64,000 nt of DNA from GWC2-45-44 sp041661665 (GCA_041661665.1 JBAZTW010000006.1:7768-71767); one strand, 5' to 3'. Shown: positions 9,418 through 17,588, numbered from the stretch's first letter. Notes: generated by a model from the letters alone, not told the origin. Numbers and translations: made by a program.

Positions 9418-11142
9418 ATGCGATACAGTAAAGCTCTCATACCGACAGTCAAAGAAGTGCCCGCTGATGCGGAAATTCCAAGCCATCAACTAATGCTTCG
9501 CGCTGGGATTATGCGAAAAATCGCAAGCGGAACTTACGCCTATCTGCCAATCGGCTGGCGGGTGCTGAAAAAGGTTATCAATATCGTTCGTGATGAAATG
9601 GACAAGGCCGGCGCACAGGAAATCCTTATGCCCGCAGTTCAGCCGATGGAACTTTGGCAGCAGACAGGCAGAAACGTCGATTACGGCCTGACAATGGCAC
9701 ATTTTACCGACCGCCACGGCAGAGAAAACGTACTTGCCCCAACTGCTGAAGAGGTCGTAACTTACATCGCGGCAAACGAAATAAATTCATACAAACAAAT
9801 GCCCGTAAATCTTTACCAAATCAGCTTTAAGTTCAGGGACGAATTCAGACCCCGATTCGGCGTGCTGCGAAGCCGTGAATTCATTATGAAAGATTCTTAC
9901 AGCTTCCATACCGATAACGAAAGCCTCAGCGATACTTATAAAGTGATGTACGATACTTATTGTAAAATCTTTGCCCGCTGTGGGTTAAGGTATGTAATCG
10001 TCGAAGCCGAATCTGGTGAAATGGGCGGCAGCGGCTCGCATCAATTCACGATTCCCTGCGACAACGGCGAGGATGTAATCGTTTATACAGAAGACAGCAG
10101 TTATGCCGCAAATATTGAAAAAGCAGCGGTCGATGCGCTGCCGGTAGTTGCGAAAACCAAAAACTGCCCCGCTATTGAGGAAATCCACACGCCAAATCAA
10201 AAAACTATTACTGAAATCAGCGCGTTTTTGAAGGAAAACGCACAAAATTTCATCAAAACTTTGGTCTATAAATCAGGTGCGGATTTAGTTTTGGCTTTGG
10301 TCAGAGGCGATTTTGAAATCAATCCGGAAAAGCTCCGCTGCGCCGCTGGCGGAACAATCGAGCTTGCTGATGAAGCCGCAATTAAAAATTTAACTGGCGC
10401 GGAGGTCGGTTTCGCCGGACCTGTCGGACTGGCAGGCAAGGTCGGCAAAATTATTATCGACCATTCGGTTTTGACAATCGAAGCGGGAATAACCGGAGCG
10501 AATAAAACTGATTATCATATTAAAAATGTTTTGCCGGGACGGGATTTTCCAATCGAAGGCAATAATGTAATCATCGCTGATGTGAGAAACGCAGTTGAGG
10601 GCGATACATACAAAGGCAAAAAACTGCTGTTCAAACGCGGCATCGAAGTCGGACAGGTTTTCAAGCTCGGCACAAAATACAGCGCAAAACTAAACGCAAA
10701 ATTCTTAGACAAAGACAGCACCGAAAAGCCCTGCGTAATGGGCTGCTACGGAATAGGCATAAATCGTATCGTCGCTTCAGCAATTGAAACGCTCTATGAT
10801 AAAGACGGCATAGTTTGGCCGATTAACATCGCTCCGTTTGAGGTTATCATTGTGCCTGCCGGTGCGGGTGATGAAATCACAGCGGCGGCGGAAAAAATTT
10901 ACGCTGATTTGACTGCGGCAGGCGTTGAAGTTCTCTTAGACGATAGAGATGCACGCGGCGGCGTAAAATTCAAGGACGCTGACCTTATCGGCATTCCGAT
11001 TCGCATTACTATCGGCGCAAAATCGCTTGCTGAAAATTGTGCCGAAGTTAAACTCCGCAGAGAAAGCGAAATCAATAAAATCCCAATGGCTGATGTAAAA
11101 GCAAAGATTCTGCAAACTATCGAAAAGCTTAAGAATGAATAA
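9418..11142 (+). CDS. proS: Prolyl-tRNA synthetase, bacterial type with editing domain
   Basis: 574 residues, the length of the long bacterial form. The class II core shows TAEEVVT and motif 2 (FRDEFRPRFGVLRSREF, about 138-155), then a YbaK-like insertion domain (about 225-390) that removes mischarged alanine, motif 3 (GIGINRIVAS, about 444-453) and the anticodon-binding domain (about 475-574). ATG at 9418 has AGGAA eight bases upstream and a promoter just before it. The gene stands alone on the plus strand, divergent from the TPR lipoprotein. Confidence 0.97.
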   Translation: MRYSKALIPTVKEVPADAEIPSHQLMLRAGIMRKIASGTYAYLPIGWRVLKKVINIVRDEMDKAGAQEILMPAVQPMELWQQTGRNVDYGLTMAHFTDRHGRENVLAPTAEEVVTYIAANEINSYKQMPVNLYQISFKFRDEFRPRFGVLRSREFIMKDSYSFHTDNESLSDTYKVMYDTYCKIFARCGLRYVIVEAESGEMGGSGSHQFTIPCDNGEDVIVYTEDSSYAANIEKAAVDALPVVAKTKNCPAIEEIHTPNQKTITEISAFLKENAQNFIKTLVYKSGADLVLALVRGDFEINPEKLRCAAGGTIELADEAAIKNLTGAEVGFAGPVGLAGKVGKIIIDHSVLTIEAGITGANKTDYHIKNVLPGRDFPIEGNNVIIADVRNAVEGDTYKGKKLLFKRGIEVGQVFKLGTKYSAKLNAKFLDKDSTEKPCVMGCYGIGINRIVASAIETLYDKDGIVWPINIAPFEVIIVPAGAGDEITAAAEKIYADLTAAGVEVLLDDRDARGGVKFKDADLIGIPIRITIGAKSLAENCAEVKLRRESEINKIPMADVKAKILQTIEKLKNE

Positions 11143-11145
11143 TGA

Positions 11146-11280
11146 GCCACAAAGGCACAGAGACACAAAGACGAAAAGATATTAGCCACCCCTTCGACAA
11201 GCTCAGGGCAGGCAGAGAACACCCGCGCACTAAATCACGGCAGCGGCCTATTTGGTGCGGGGCAAGCAGAGGACACAGAG
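11146..11280. repeat. Dispersed intergenic repeats after proS
   Basis: Contains CACAGAGACACAAAG (a minus-orientation copy of the TCTGTGTCTCTGTGG word also seen at 13225, 37510, 37933, 50205 and 57638) and CCTTCGACAAGCTCAGGGCA, a sequence also present in altered form at 44936-44955. No coding sequence is seen here. Confidence 0.6.
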
Positions 11281-11292
11281 AAAAATAAATAT

Positions 11293-11475
11293 ATGAACGC
11301 AGAACAGAGAGCCCCGGGCTGGCAGATACGATGCACCAAATGCGGCTTTACCGAGCCGTGGGGTAAGTATGGAATTTGTCTGGCCGGCTGGTCGTGGAAA
11401 AAATTTACAATCGGCTGGTGTTCTAAATGCCGATGGCTGCGTTGGCACAGCATTGAAAAACGGAAAAAAGAATAA
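11293..11475 (+). CDS. Small zinc-ribbon-like protein
   Basis: 60 residues with two CxxC knuckles (CTKC at about 14-17 and CSKC at about 43-46) separated by a Trp/Gly-rich stretch, so it probably binds one zinc. It is very rich in Trp (eight) and basic residues, which suits nucleic-acid or protein binding. No ribosome site is obvious. It sits between two blocks of dispersed repeats, so it is an isolated single-gene unit. No enzyme motif is visible and I cannot name the family. Confidence 0.55.
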   Translation: MNAEQRAPGWQIRCTKCGFTEPWGKYGICLAGWSWKKFTIGWCSKCRWLRWHSIEKRKKE

Positions 11476-11520
11476 CAGCAATTCAGTTATCAGTAAAAAA
11501 GTTTTGAAAACCGTCAAAAT

Positions 11521-11600
11521 TGTCATTTCGAGCGAAGTCGAGAAATCTGTTTTAAAATTTCATCGGCGACAGCCGATTCCACGACTCGACTGAGCTCGTC
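11521..11600. repeat. Hairpin repeat cluster (TCGAGCGAAGTCGAGA element and CATCGGC hairpin)
   Basis: Two elements side by side: a 'cattTCGAgcgaagTCGAgaaatct' type repeat at 11523-11548, and at 11561-11580 a hairpin with arms ATCGGC and GCCGAT ending in TCC, a member of the CAT-CG...CG-ATTCC family described under findings. Low-complexity TTTTCACTTTTCAC follows to 11633. Confidence 0.6.
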
Positions 11601-11633
11601 GAAGTCAGTTTTTCACTTTTCACTTTTAATTTT

Positions 11634-13220
11634 TCACTTAGTTTTCACCGGCCAGAAAACCGTATCGCCTTTATCTTTCCATTTCCCAAAGGTATCATCG
11701 CCGCTGTCATCTTTAAAATTATTGCTAAAGCTGTATAAAGTAAAGCTGTCCCCGATTTTTTTATAAGTCATTTCTCCATTTTTATACGCATCAAAAGGTA
11801 TTCTTTTTATAAATCCCTTATTCAGTAATTCTTCAAGACTATCAGGGTATTTGCCGGTTTGTTTGTGATAGCGAACAATCGCAATTGTGGTGATTTGACC
11901 ATCTCGCTCTGTTTTTAATCGCCATGTGAGTTCTATTAATTTTTTGTTTGCAAGAGAAACCTGGGTTGCTAACAGGAATGGATTTTTTTCACTATGCTCC
12001 AGAGGTTTATCCAGAGGTTCATTTTTTAGCTCAAAAAGTGTCTTTGAAAATCTTTGTTCACTAAGTTCATAGAGAGATTCTATTTTTTCGATGGTTTGCT
12101 GTCTGTCAGGAAATCCGGTAATGAAAAAATCTTTTACTAATTCTTGCCAATTGTCAAAAGCTATTGGTATGCCTTTTTTCAGAATACGGCCATTGCCATG
12201 ACCATCATCAGTAAAAGATTGCTGAATATAATCATACATAAAAGCTTTTTCACTATCTAATGTTATCACGGGATTATTAACATATTGCTCAAGCTGGATT
12301 TGAATTTCTCTAAGTTTTTCTTCAGGCCATTGAACTGCATTCCTATTTTCAAAAATACTCCCAATCCCCATCGCTTCTATTGAAATTCCAACAAGCTGTT
12401 CAACAAGTGTGCCCTGCCCATGCATCTGCTGACCCAATTTTATCAGGGCAATTACCCCGGCAGTTGCAGAGTTAAAATCATTATTATAAATATCATATTT
12501 TACCTTCCACCATATATTCTGTGCGATTCTTCTAAAACCGCCCAAATGTTTCATCATAGGCTCTAATACTGCCAGCATATTTGGTTCATTGGTATCATAA
12601 ATATTCCAATAGGCGGGTTTGGCCGAGCCTTGACGTAATGCTTCAAAAGAATCTTTGTTTTTATCATACCATATTTTAAATTCGCCAAGCTGCTGTTCGT
12701 TAAAATCTCCCGGCCAGTGAGTTTTTATTTCCTGAAGCCATTTAGGCTGTTCGACAAAAGTGCTTATGGCTTTATCGTAAAATGGTTTGGCGTTCAGCGA
12801 TTCATCCCGGCCAGCCCTGACTTTTTCGTTAAGCCATTCAGCATAGTTTACACTTATTGTCGGGCTGCCGATATACATAGGCAAAGAACGAATTATAATA
12901 AATAAAATAATGATACCGATGATTTGGGCTGTTACGATTAAAGCTTTAACCCACATCGGCCTGCACCGTTTTTTTGCTCTGCGGGCAAGGTTAGCAATTA
13001 ATTTCGCATCGCCAAAATTTTCGATTAATTCTTTGGCTTTTTTTTCTTTTTCTTCGTTTGTTTTACAGTCTCTAATCGCATCTTCAAAATGTCCGATGAG
13101 TTCGGCCTGCACATCGGCACGAACACTTTTTCGCCATTTCATTTTTTTGACGACAAGTTTGATATATTCAACCGCACAGGCAGGCAGATTAAAATCGGAA
13201 AATTCTTTGTTCTTTTCCAT
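11634..13220 (-). CDS. Membrane-anchored hypothetical with DUF1700-like N-terminus, paired with PadR regulator
   Basis: 528 residues. The first 90 residues resemble the helical prefix of PadR-linked membrane proteins (DUF1700-like: RADVQAELIGHFEDAIRD, then ELIENFGDAKLIANLARRAKK). One transmembrane helix follows (about 93-114), then a large extracytoplasmic domain. The last 90 residues (YHKQTGKYPDSLEELLNKGFI ... DDTFGKWKD) look like the C-terminal part of GspG-type pseudopilin-like proteins common in Planctomycetes, but without a pilin signal. The PadR gene lies 39 bases upstream, an arrangement typical of a regulator with the membrane protein it controls. Function unknown. Confidence 0.75.
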   Translation of the reverse strand: MEKNKEFSDFNLPACAVEYIKLVVKKMKWRKSVRADVQAELIGHFEDAIRDCKTNEEKEKKAKELIENFGDAKLIANLARRAKKRCRPMWVKALIVTAQIIGIIILFIIIRSLPMYIGSPTISVNYAEWLNEKVRAGRDESLNAKPFYDKAISTFVEQPKWLQEIKTHWPGDFNEQQLGEFKIWYDKNKDSFEALRQGSAKPAYWNIYDTNEPNMLAVLEPMMKHLGGFRRIAQNIWWKVKYDIYNNDFNSATAGVIALIKLGQQMHGQGTLVEQLVGISIEAMGIGSIFENRNAVQWPEEKLREIQIQLEQYVNNPVITLDSEKAFMYDYIQQSFTDDGHGNGRILKKGIPIAFDNWQELVKDFFITGFPDRQQTIEKIESLYELSEQRFSKTLFELKNEPLDKPLEHSEKNPFLLATQVSLANKKLIELTWRLKTERDGQITTIAIVRYHKQTGKYPDSLEELLNKGFIKRIPFDAYKNGEMTYKKIGDSFTLYSFSNNFKDDSGDDTFGKWKDKGDTVFWPVKTK

Positions 13221-13224
13221 ATTT

Positions 13225-13258
13225 ACTCCTTTGTGTCTTTGTGCCTTCGTGGCAATTC
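13225..13258. repeat. TTTGTGTCTTTGTG dispersed repeat between PadR gene and its partner
   Basis: The short gap between the two genes is filled by CCTTTGTGTCTTTGTGCC, a variant of the dispersed TCTGTGTCTCTGTGG word found at six other sites in the window. Confidence 0.5.
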
Positions 13259-13259
13259 A

Positions 13260-13601
13260 TTAAACGCCGGAGAAGCTTGTACCGAATACCAATTTCAGGC
13301 TTTTGAATAAATCGGCAAGCTGGCTTTTGTCGGTTTCGAGCCTTTCTTTGCCTTTTGATGTGATGGAATAGTAGCGTCGTTTCCTGCCGGACTCGGCTGT
13401 TTCCCATTCACCTTTAATCAGTTTCTGGGCTTCGAGGTTGTAAAGCAGCGGGTAGAGCGTTCCCTGACCGAGGGTGAGGATTTTCTGGCTTTTGGTCTCG
13501 ATGGCTTCGCTCAGCTCGTAGCCATACATTCTGCCCCGCGACATAATTTCAAGAACTACTACGGGGGCAACGCCTTTTAAAAGTTCACGTTCAAATTTCA
13601 T
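13260..13601 (-). CDS. PadR-family transcriptional regulator
   Basis: 113 residues, the length of the short PadR subfamily. Winged helix with the characteristic start FERELLKGVAPVVVLEIMSRGRMYGYEL, then LGQGTLYPLLYNLEAQKLI and the wing SGRKRRYYSITSKGKE. A C-terminal helix of about 25 residues serves for dimer formation. It is the first gene of a two-gene unit with the membrane protein downstream and probably represses its own promoter. The inducer is not predictable. Confidence 0.93.
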   Translation of the reverse strand: MKFERELLKGVAPVVVLEIMSRGRMYGYELSEAIETKSQKILTLGQGTLYPLLYNLEAQKLIKGEWETAESGRKRRYYSITSKGKERLETDKSQLADLFKSLKLVFGTSFSGV

Positions 13602-13807
13602 AATTAAGCTCCTAATGTTTATTGCAAGTAATCAATAGCCAATAGAAAACTGGATTCCCGCCTTGGTTCGATTTAACTCACCACAGGTCGCGGGAATGAC
13701 AGTATGGCATTCATATATTACCTTGCATATTATGTATTACATAGTATGTGGTGTCAAGCATAATTTTAAAAAAATAAAAAATATTTTCGTGGGGAGTTTT
13801 TGCGCAT

Positions 13808-13831
13808 AAAAAAACCGGCATAAAACCGGTT
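13808..13831 (-). terminator. Rho-independent terminator of the orphan unit
   Basis: On the minus strand AACCGG, seven-base loop, CCGGTT, then a run of seven T. It closes the transcript that begins near 14030. Confidence 0.7.
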
Positions 13832-13877
13832 AAAACTATATTATCAACTGCGCTTCTTCACCGGGCGCAACTTGTTA

Positions 13878-13982
13878 TCAGCAAAGTGCGATATAACTGG
13901 CTATCGCAAGTATGAGTATCCGTTTCTTGTTAAACGTGAACGGCGTCCATATTTCATAATAAAAACTTCTAATAGCTGCCAA
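13878..13982 (-). CDS. Possible 34-residue membrane peptide
   Basis: TTG start, with GGAG seven bases before it, inside the orphan transcript. The sequence begins MAAIRSFYYEIW and ends in a hydrophobic stretch of about 14 residues. Codon evidence is too short to be decisive; listed because the promoter, ribosome site and terminator all line up. Confidence 0.25.
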   Translation of the reverse strand: MAAIRSFYYEIWTPFTFNKKRILILAIASYIALC

Positions 13983-14036
13983 TTTCCTGCTCCGTATTTA
14001 TTTCTATTAAATCAACTGCTTCCTGTTACAAGGCTG

Positions 14037-14065
14037 ATTGTAGCAAATAAAATGGCAAAATGCAA
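14037..14065 (-). promoter_or_regulatory. Strong sigma-70-type promoter of the orphan unit
   Basis: Minus strand TTGCAT (14065-14060), 17-base spacer, TACAAT (14042-14037). Expected start of transcription near 14030. Confidence 0.6.
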
Positions 14066-14202
14066 AAAAACATAGTAAAATTTTTATAACATATTGTAAT
14101 AAAAGGAGTTATATAAAATAATTTTATATTTACCGCAGTATTCAAAATGCTTTATCAGTGTTGATAACGCATATTCTTTGGGGAAAAACGCTCAAGCGGG
14201 AA

Positions 14203-14274
14203 AGCCAATGATCGGATTCGAACCGATAACCTCCGGTTTACAAAACCGGAGCTCTACCGTTGAGCTACATTGGC
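14203..14274 (-). tRNA. tRNA-Thr, anticodon UGU
   Basis: Complete cloverleaf of 72 bases. Acceptor arms GCCAATG and CATTGGC pair fully, followed by discriminator U. D arm contains AGCTCAACGGTAGAGC; the anticodon stem CCGGT/ACCGG encloses loop TTTGTAA, giving UGU; T arm GGTTCGAATCC is standard. CCA is not encoded. The beta-CASP nuclease gene lies 53 bases upstream on the same strand. Confidence 0.97.
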
Positions 14275-14326
14275 ATAGAAAAGTAAGTATAATAGGTAAG
14301 GACTGCTTTTTCAAGGAAAAACACCC

Positions 14327-15721
14327 TTACAACTCGAAAACCTGGCCAGGTGAAGGAATATGGGCGTTTTTCATACCAGCTTCGACTAATCGCTCGGAGA
14401 AAAATTCCAGTGCGTTTTGTTCGCCGTGGACACAGAAAACGTGTTCAATATGCGAAGCGCCGCATCTGTCAAAATAGTCGAGCATTTCAAATTCATCGGC
14501 GTGTGCGCTAAGAGCGGAGATTTCTTCAACCTTCGCTCTGAGCGGTAAAGTCATACCGAAAATCTTCACTTCAGGCTGATGCTCGGCGATTTTTCGACCG
14601 AGGGTGTTTTCGGCCATATATCCAACGATAAGAATAATGTTTTTCGGATTCGTGATATTGTTTTTCAGATGGTGGAGTATTCTGCCCGCTTCGCACATTC
14701 CTGATGCGGAAATAATAATCATCGGGCCTGGCAAATCGTTCAGAGCCATCGATTCCTGAACGCTTTCGGTGTATCGCAGACCGTGGAAGTTGAACGGTTT
14801 GCTGCTGTCAACTAAGAATTCCATCGATGCAGGGTCCCAGCATTCCCTGTGCCTGCCGTAGACTTCGGTCGCTGCGCTGGAGAGCGGCGAATCAACATAA
14901 ACCGGCACAGGGCAAATCTGCCCTTCAGCGTAAAGTTTGTTGAGCAGATAAATCAATAGCTGCGTTCTGCCGATGCTGAAGGCGGGAATAATCATTTTGC
15001 CTTTTGTTCTGCATATTTCATTTACAAGCTCTTTGAGTTTGCCTTTGACATCCGCAGCGGGCGGGTGTTTTCGGTCGCCGTAGGTGCTTTCGGTAATCAG
15101 ATAATCTATATCGTTGATGACGACCGGGTCTTTGAGGATTGGGATATCGCGTCTGCCGATGTCGCCTGTGAACATTAGTTTTTTTGTGCTGCCGTCTTCG
15201 CGAAAATTTATTTCGGTGAACGCCGAGCCGAGAATGTGGCCTGCATCGTGGAAGCAGACTTCGACGTTATCGAAAAGTTTGAATGGTTGTGAATATGGCA
15301 CAGGCTGGAGCTGTTTGCTGGCGATGTCTGCTTCTTCAACGGTGTATAGCGGCTCGAAGGGGTTTTTACCCTGCTTGGCGCGTTTTTTGTTGATGTATTC
15401 GGTATCGCGAACTTGTATGTTTGCACAGTCGCGAAACATTATCTGGCACAAGTCGGCAGTCGCATCGGTGCAGAAGACTTTGCCTTTGTATCCTTTTTTG
15501 ACGAGGGTGGGGATATTGCCGCTGTGGTCCATATGTGCGTGAGACAGAATCATCACGTCGATTTTGTCGGGGTTCACGAGGAAGTTGCGGTTCTTTTCGA
15601 ATGCTTCTTTTCTTTTACCCTGAAACAGGCCGCAATCGAGGAGGATATTTTTGCCGTTGATTGTAACTATGTGAGCCGAGCCGGTTACTTCCTGCGCCGC
15701 TCCGTGAAAGGTCAGTTTCAT
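14327..15721 (-). CDS. Metallo-beta-lactamase/beta-CASP RNA nuclease
   Basis: 464 residues. Metal-binding motif HAHMDHSGN with H61, H63, D65 and H66, then a conserved His in DAGHILGSA, Asp in FTGDIGR, a beta-CASP insertion (IPAFSIGRTQ ... DSPLSSAATEVYG) and late His motifs (SAHADE, CVHGE). This is the arrangement of CPSF73/YSH1-like and RNase J-like enzymes, which act as endo- or 5' exoribonucleases. Bacterial members of this single-chain subgroup are not well characterised, so the substrate (mRNA or rRNA) is open. Cytoplasmic; no signal peptide. Confidence 0.92.
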   Translation of the reverse strand: MKLTFHGAAQEVTGSAHIVTINGKNILLDCGLFQGKRKEAFEKNRNFLVNPDKIDVMILSHAHMDHSGNIPTLVKKGYKGKVFCTDATADLCQIMFRDCANIQVRDTEYINKKRAKQGKNPFEPLYTVEEADIASKQLQPVPYSQPFKLFDNVEVCFHDAGHILGSAFTEINFREDGSTKKLMFTGDIGRRDIPILKDPVVINDIDYLITESTYGDRKHPPAADVKGKLKELVNEICRTKGKMIIPAFSIGRTQLLIYLLNKLYAEGQICPVPVYVDSPLSSAATEVYGRHRECWDPASMEFLVDSSKPFNFHGLRYTESVQESMALNDLPGPMIIISASGMCEAGRILHHLKNNITNPKNIILIVGYMAENTLGRKIAEHQPEVKIFGMTLPLRAKVEEISALSAHADEFEMLDYFDRCGASHIEHVFCVHGEQNALEFFSERLVEAGMKNAHIPSPGQVFEL

Positions 15722-15780
15722 TCTTTACCCTTAAAAAAACAGCATCGCGGCATTATACCACAGAATGAGCGATTTTGCAC

Positions 15781-16125
15781 TTAGATTTTTTCGGAGTCGC
15801 AGCGATAAGCGATTACTTTGATGTCCTCAAGCGTAATCAGCCCTTCTTTTATCATGCCGTCCAATTCGGGCAGGATTAGCTGTATTCTTTCGGGCTTATC
15901 AACAATCTCTATCACAATCGGCAAATCTTCGGACAATCGCAAAATTTTCGCGGTGTGCATTCTGCTGTGAGCACCAAAGCCCATCAACCCGCGTAAAACG
16001 GTAGCCCCGGCCAAACCTTTTTGCCGTGCTAATTTGACAATAGCCTCGTGCAGCGGTCTGCCGTTAAATTTGTCCGCTTCGCCGATGAAAATTCTCAATA
16101 ACTGCGATTCCTCAGGCAGTTTCAT
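15781..16125 (-). CDS. DUF190 family protein linked to fluoride channel
   Basis: 114 residues from ATG at 16125; AAAGG seven bases upstream favours it over an earlier frame start at 16140. The PII-like fold pattern is visible in LLRIFIGEADKFNGRPLHEAIVKLARQKGLAGATVLRGLMGFG and VIEIVDKPERI. DUF190 proteins often sit beside crcB, as here (84 bases downstream of it), and are thought to regulate the channel; the exact role is not established. Confidence 0.9.
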   Translation of the reverse strand: MKLPEESQLLRIFIGEADKFNGRPLHEAIVKLARQKGLAGATVLRGLMGFGAHSRMHTAKILRLSEDLPIVIEIVDKPERIQLILPELDGMIKEGLITLEDIKVIAYRCDSEKI

Positions 16126-16209
16126 AACCAAACCTTTCAATAATAAAACAGGATTTTTGCACCCTGCGCTGTCGCTTGGGCTCTGAGTTTGTTAATTTTT
16201 AGAGATACC

Positions 16210-16587
16210 CTAAATATATTTCCCGATTGCCAGTCCGCCAATCATACCAATCAGGCCGAGAACATTTTGTAATACTATATTCGCTGATGCCCAGAGCCAC
16301 TGAGATTCATCAAGGAGCTGGGCGGTTTCAAAGGCAAATGAAGAAAAAGTTGTGAAGGCGCCGAAGAATCCAACAAAAATAATCGTTCGCAACTGGCCGC
16401 TGATGGAGAGCCTGCTTTCAATTATCGCCCAGAGCAGACCGAAAGCCAGACAGCCTGCGATGTTGATTATAGCAGTGCCGAGCGGAAAGTTTGTGGATAC
16501 ATTGCGGCTAATCAACCCGCCGAGCCAATAGCGGGCAAGAGTTCCACAAGCGCCTGCCAAAGCAAGATATATAATTTTTTGAAACAT
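16210..16587 (-). CDS. crcB: Fluoride exporter CrcB/FluC
   Basis: 125 residues from ATG at 16587 (an upstream in-frame start at 16605 is possible). Four transmembrane helices, with GACGTLARYWLGG at the first, FPLGTAIINIAGCLAFGLLW at the second and the pore motif GFFGAFTTFSSFAFE in the third, matching the dual-topology fluoride channel. It exports fluoride as an antiparallel homodimer. I looked for a fluoride riboswitch upstream and did not find one. Partner DUF190 gene follows. Confidence 0.93.
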   Translation of the reverse strand: MFQKIIYLALAGACGTLARYWLGGLISRNVSTNFPLGTAIINIAGCLAFGLLWAIIESRLSISGQLRTIIFVGFFGAFTTFSSFAFETAQLLDESQWLWASANIVLQNVLGLIGMIGGLAIGKYI

Positions 16588-16615
16588 AACATTATCAACC
16601 AGCAAATATCAACTA

Positions 16616-16691
16616 CTTGGCAGTATAAATCATAGACAGCCCGGCGGCAAGGGCTAAAACAACGCAAACAGGCTCTGCCAATACTGCCAAG
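16616..16691 (-). pseudogene. Possible C-terminal scrap of a CcdA/DsbD-type membrane gene
   Basis: Minus-strand frame ending at TAG (16614-16616) reads VVLALAAGLSMIYTAK then stop. The intact CcdA gene at 19772-20470 ends VLVAGLYMIYTAR then stop. The shared A-GL-MIYTA-stop tail and nucleotide similarity suggest a decayed relative. The stretch also contains an 11-base inverted repeat (CTTGGCAGTAT arms), which could instead be a structural element. No start codon or upstream body remains. Confidence 0.35.
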
Positions 16692-16698
16692 ATTTAAC

Positions 16699-16726
16699 TT
16701 GTTTTCTATTTAAATCGCGGTAGAAT
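16699..16726 (+). promoter_or_regulatory. Promoter of the thi operon
   Basis: TTGTTT (16699-16704), 16-base spacer, TAGAAT (16721-16726). Transcription would start about 20 bases before the riboswitch. Confidence 0.4.
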
Positions 16727-16750
16727 CAGACAAAATTAAATATTGATTTC

Positions 16751-16845
16751 CCGTGACAGGGGAGCCCTATTTGAAAATAGGGCTGAGAGGCCGAAAGGCG
16801 ACCCTTCGAACCTTTAGCAGCGGTAATTCCTGCAAGGGAGGCACA
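16751..16845 (+). promoter_or_regulatory. TPP riboswitch (THI element)
   Basis: All hallmark blocks occur in order: CAGGGGAGCCC, GGGCTGAGAGG, CGACCCTTCGAACC, GGTAATTCCTGCAAGGGAG. The P3 hairpin is short (arms CCCTATTT/AAATAGGG). It senses thiamine pyrophosphate, and the terminator 16 bases downstream shows control at the level of transcription. Confidence 0.97.
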
Positions 16846-16860
16846 AGACATAAAATCTTG

Positions 16861-16888
16861 ACGCAGCCCTTTTGGGTTGCGTTTTTTT
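16861..16888 (+). terminator. Riboswitch-controlled terminator before thiF
   Basis: ACGCAGCCC, loop TTTT, GGGTTGCGT, then eight T. The thiF ATG follows ten bases after the T run, so thiF is left with a very short space and no Shine-Dalgarno. Confidence 0.9.
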
Positions 16889-16897
16889 TATACCTAT

Positions 16898-17530
16898 ATG
16901 ACAAAATTAACTTCTCATCAGTTTGCACAAATGCTCATCGAGCGGCACGGTCAGACTGTCTATGAAAAGCTCAACGCCGCTACTATCGGCATCGCAGGGC
17001 TTGGCGGTTTGGGGTCTAATGTCGCTGTTGCTCTTGTTCGAGCCGGCATTGGCAAACTCGTCATCGCGGATTTTGACGTTGTCGAGCCGAGCAATCTCAA
17101 TCGGCAGAATTATTTTCCCGACCAACTCGGCGAAGATAAAGTCAAAGCCACAACCGAAAATCTCAAAAAGATAAATCCTTATATTGAGATTGAGGGCATT
17201 TCGGTTAAGCTCAATCCTGAAAATGTACCGACGGTTTTTAAGGCCTGTCCGATTGTGGCAGAGTGTTTCGACGTGGCGACAGAGAAGAAAATGCTGATTG
17301 AGACAATACTTACTGAAACAAAAAAAACGATAGTTGTCGCCGCCAGCGGACTTGCGGGCCTTGGCAAAAGCAACGAAATAAAAACAAAAAAGATTTCTGA
17401 CCGTTTGATAATGGTCGGTGACAGCGAAAACGGAATCGAAAAAGGCTTAAGCTTAATGGCCTGCCGGGTAATCATCGCCGCCGGCCATCAGGCAAACGCA
17501 ATCGTGGAAATGTTAATAGAAAATTTTTAA
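16898..17530 (+). CDS. thiF: ThiF family 2 adenylyltransferase for ThiS
   Basis: 210 residues from ATG at 16898; a TTG 21 bases earlier lies inside the terminator and is rejected. Adenylates the C-terminal glycine of ThiS so that it can carry sulfur. The nucleotide-binding loop GLGGLGSNVA is near residues 31-40, followed by DFDVVEPSNLNRQ, the ATP-contact motif of the E1 superfamily. At about 210 residues it matches the short ThiF family 2 rather than E. coli ThiF, and lacks obvious zinc-binding cysteines. First gene of the riboswitch-controlled thiFSGH unit. Confidence 0.93.
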   Translation: MTKLTSHQFAQMLIERHGQTVYEKLNAATIGIAGLGGLGSNVAVALVRAGIGKLVIADFDVVEPSNLNRQNYFPDQLGEDKVKATTENLKKINPYIEIEGISVKLNPENVPTVFKACPIVAECFDVATEKKMLIETILTETKKTIVVAASGLAGLGKSNEIKTKKISDRLIMVGDSENGIEKGLSLMACRVIIAAGHQANAIVEMLIENF

Positions 17531-17534
17531 TTTT

Positions 17535-17568
17535 GTAGGGTGGACAGCTCTGCTGTCCACGCGGTTTA
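17535..17568 (+). repeat. GTAGGGTGG palindromic repeat
   Basis: GTAGG-GTGGACAGC, loop TCT, GCTGTCCAC-GCGG. Same flanks as the copy at 57842-57872, with a different but equally complementary stem. It lies between thiF and thiS within the operon. Confidence 0.7.
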
Positions 17569-17588
17569 TCTATGTTTAATGGTGTTAT

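Larger units (their letters stand above)
13808..14030 (-). ncRNA. Orphan ~220-nt transcription unit: small RNA or small-protein mRNA
   Basis: Bounded by a strong promoter (14037-14065) and the terminator at 13808-13831, with no annotated gene inside. Possible coding content: a TTG-started 34-codon frame at 13982-13878 with GGAG seven bases upstream and a hydrophobic C-terminal half (RILILAIASYIALC), which would be a tiny membrane protein. An ATG-started 18-codon frame rich in Arg (from 13956) overlaps it in another frame. Alternatively it is a regulatory RNA. The plus-strand frame across the same bases (13872-14075) has no ribosome site and is taken as chance. Confidence 0.4.

Noticed and set aside
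13872..14075. 67-codon plus frame
   Set aside because: No promoter or ribosome site on the plus strand; opposite strand has both promoter and terminator.
16588..16740. Possible fluoride riboswitch upstream of crcB
   Set aside because: None of the crcB-motif blocks could be recognised; the inverted repeat there is better explained by decayed coding sequence or chance.
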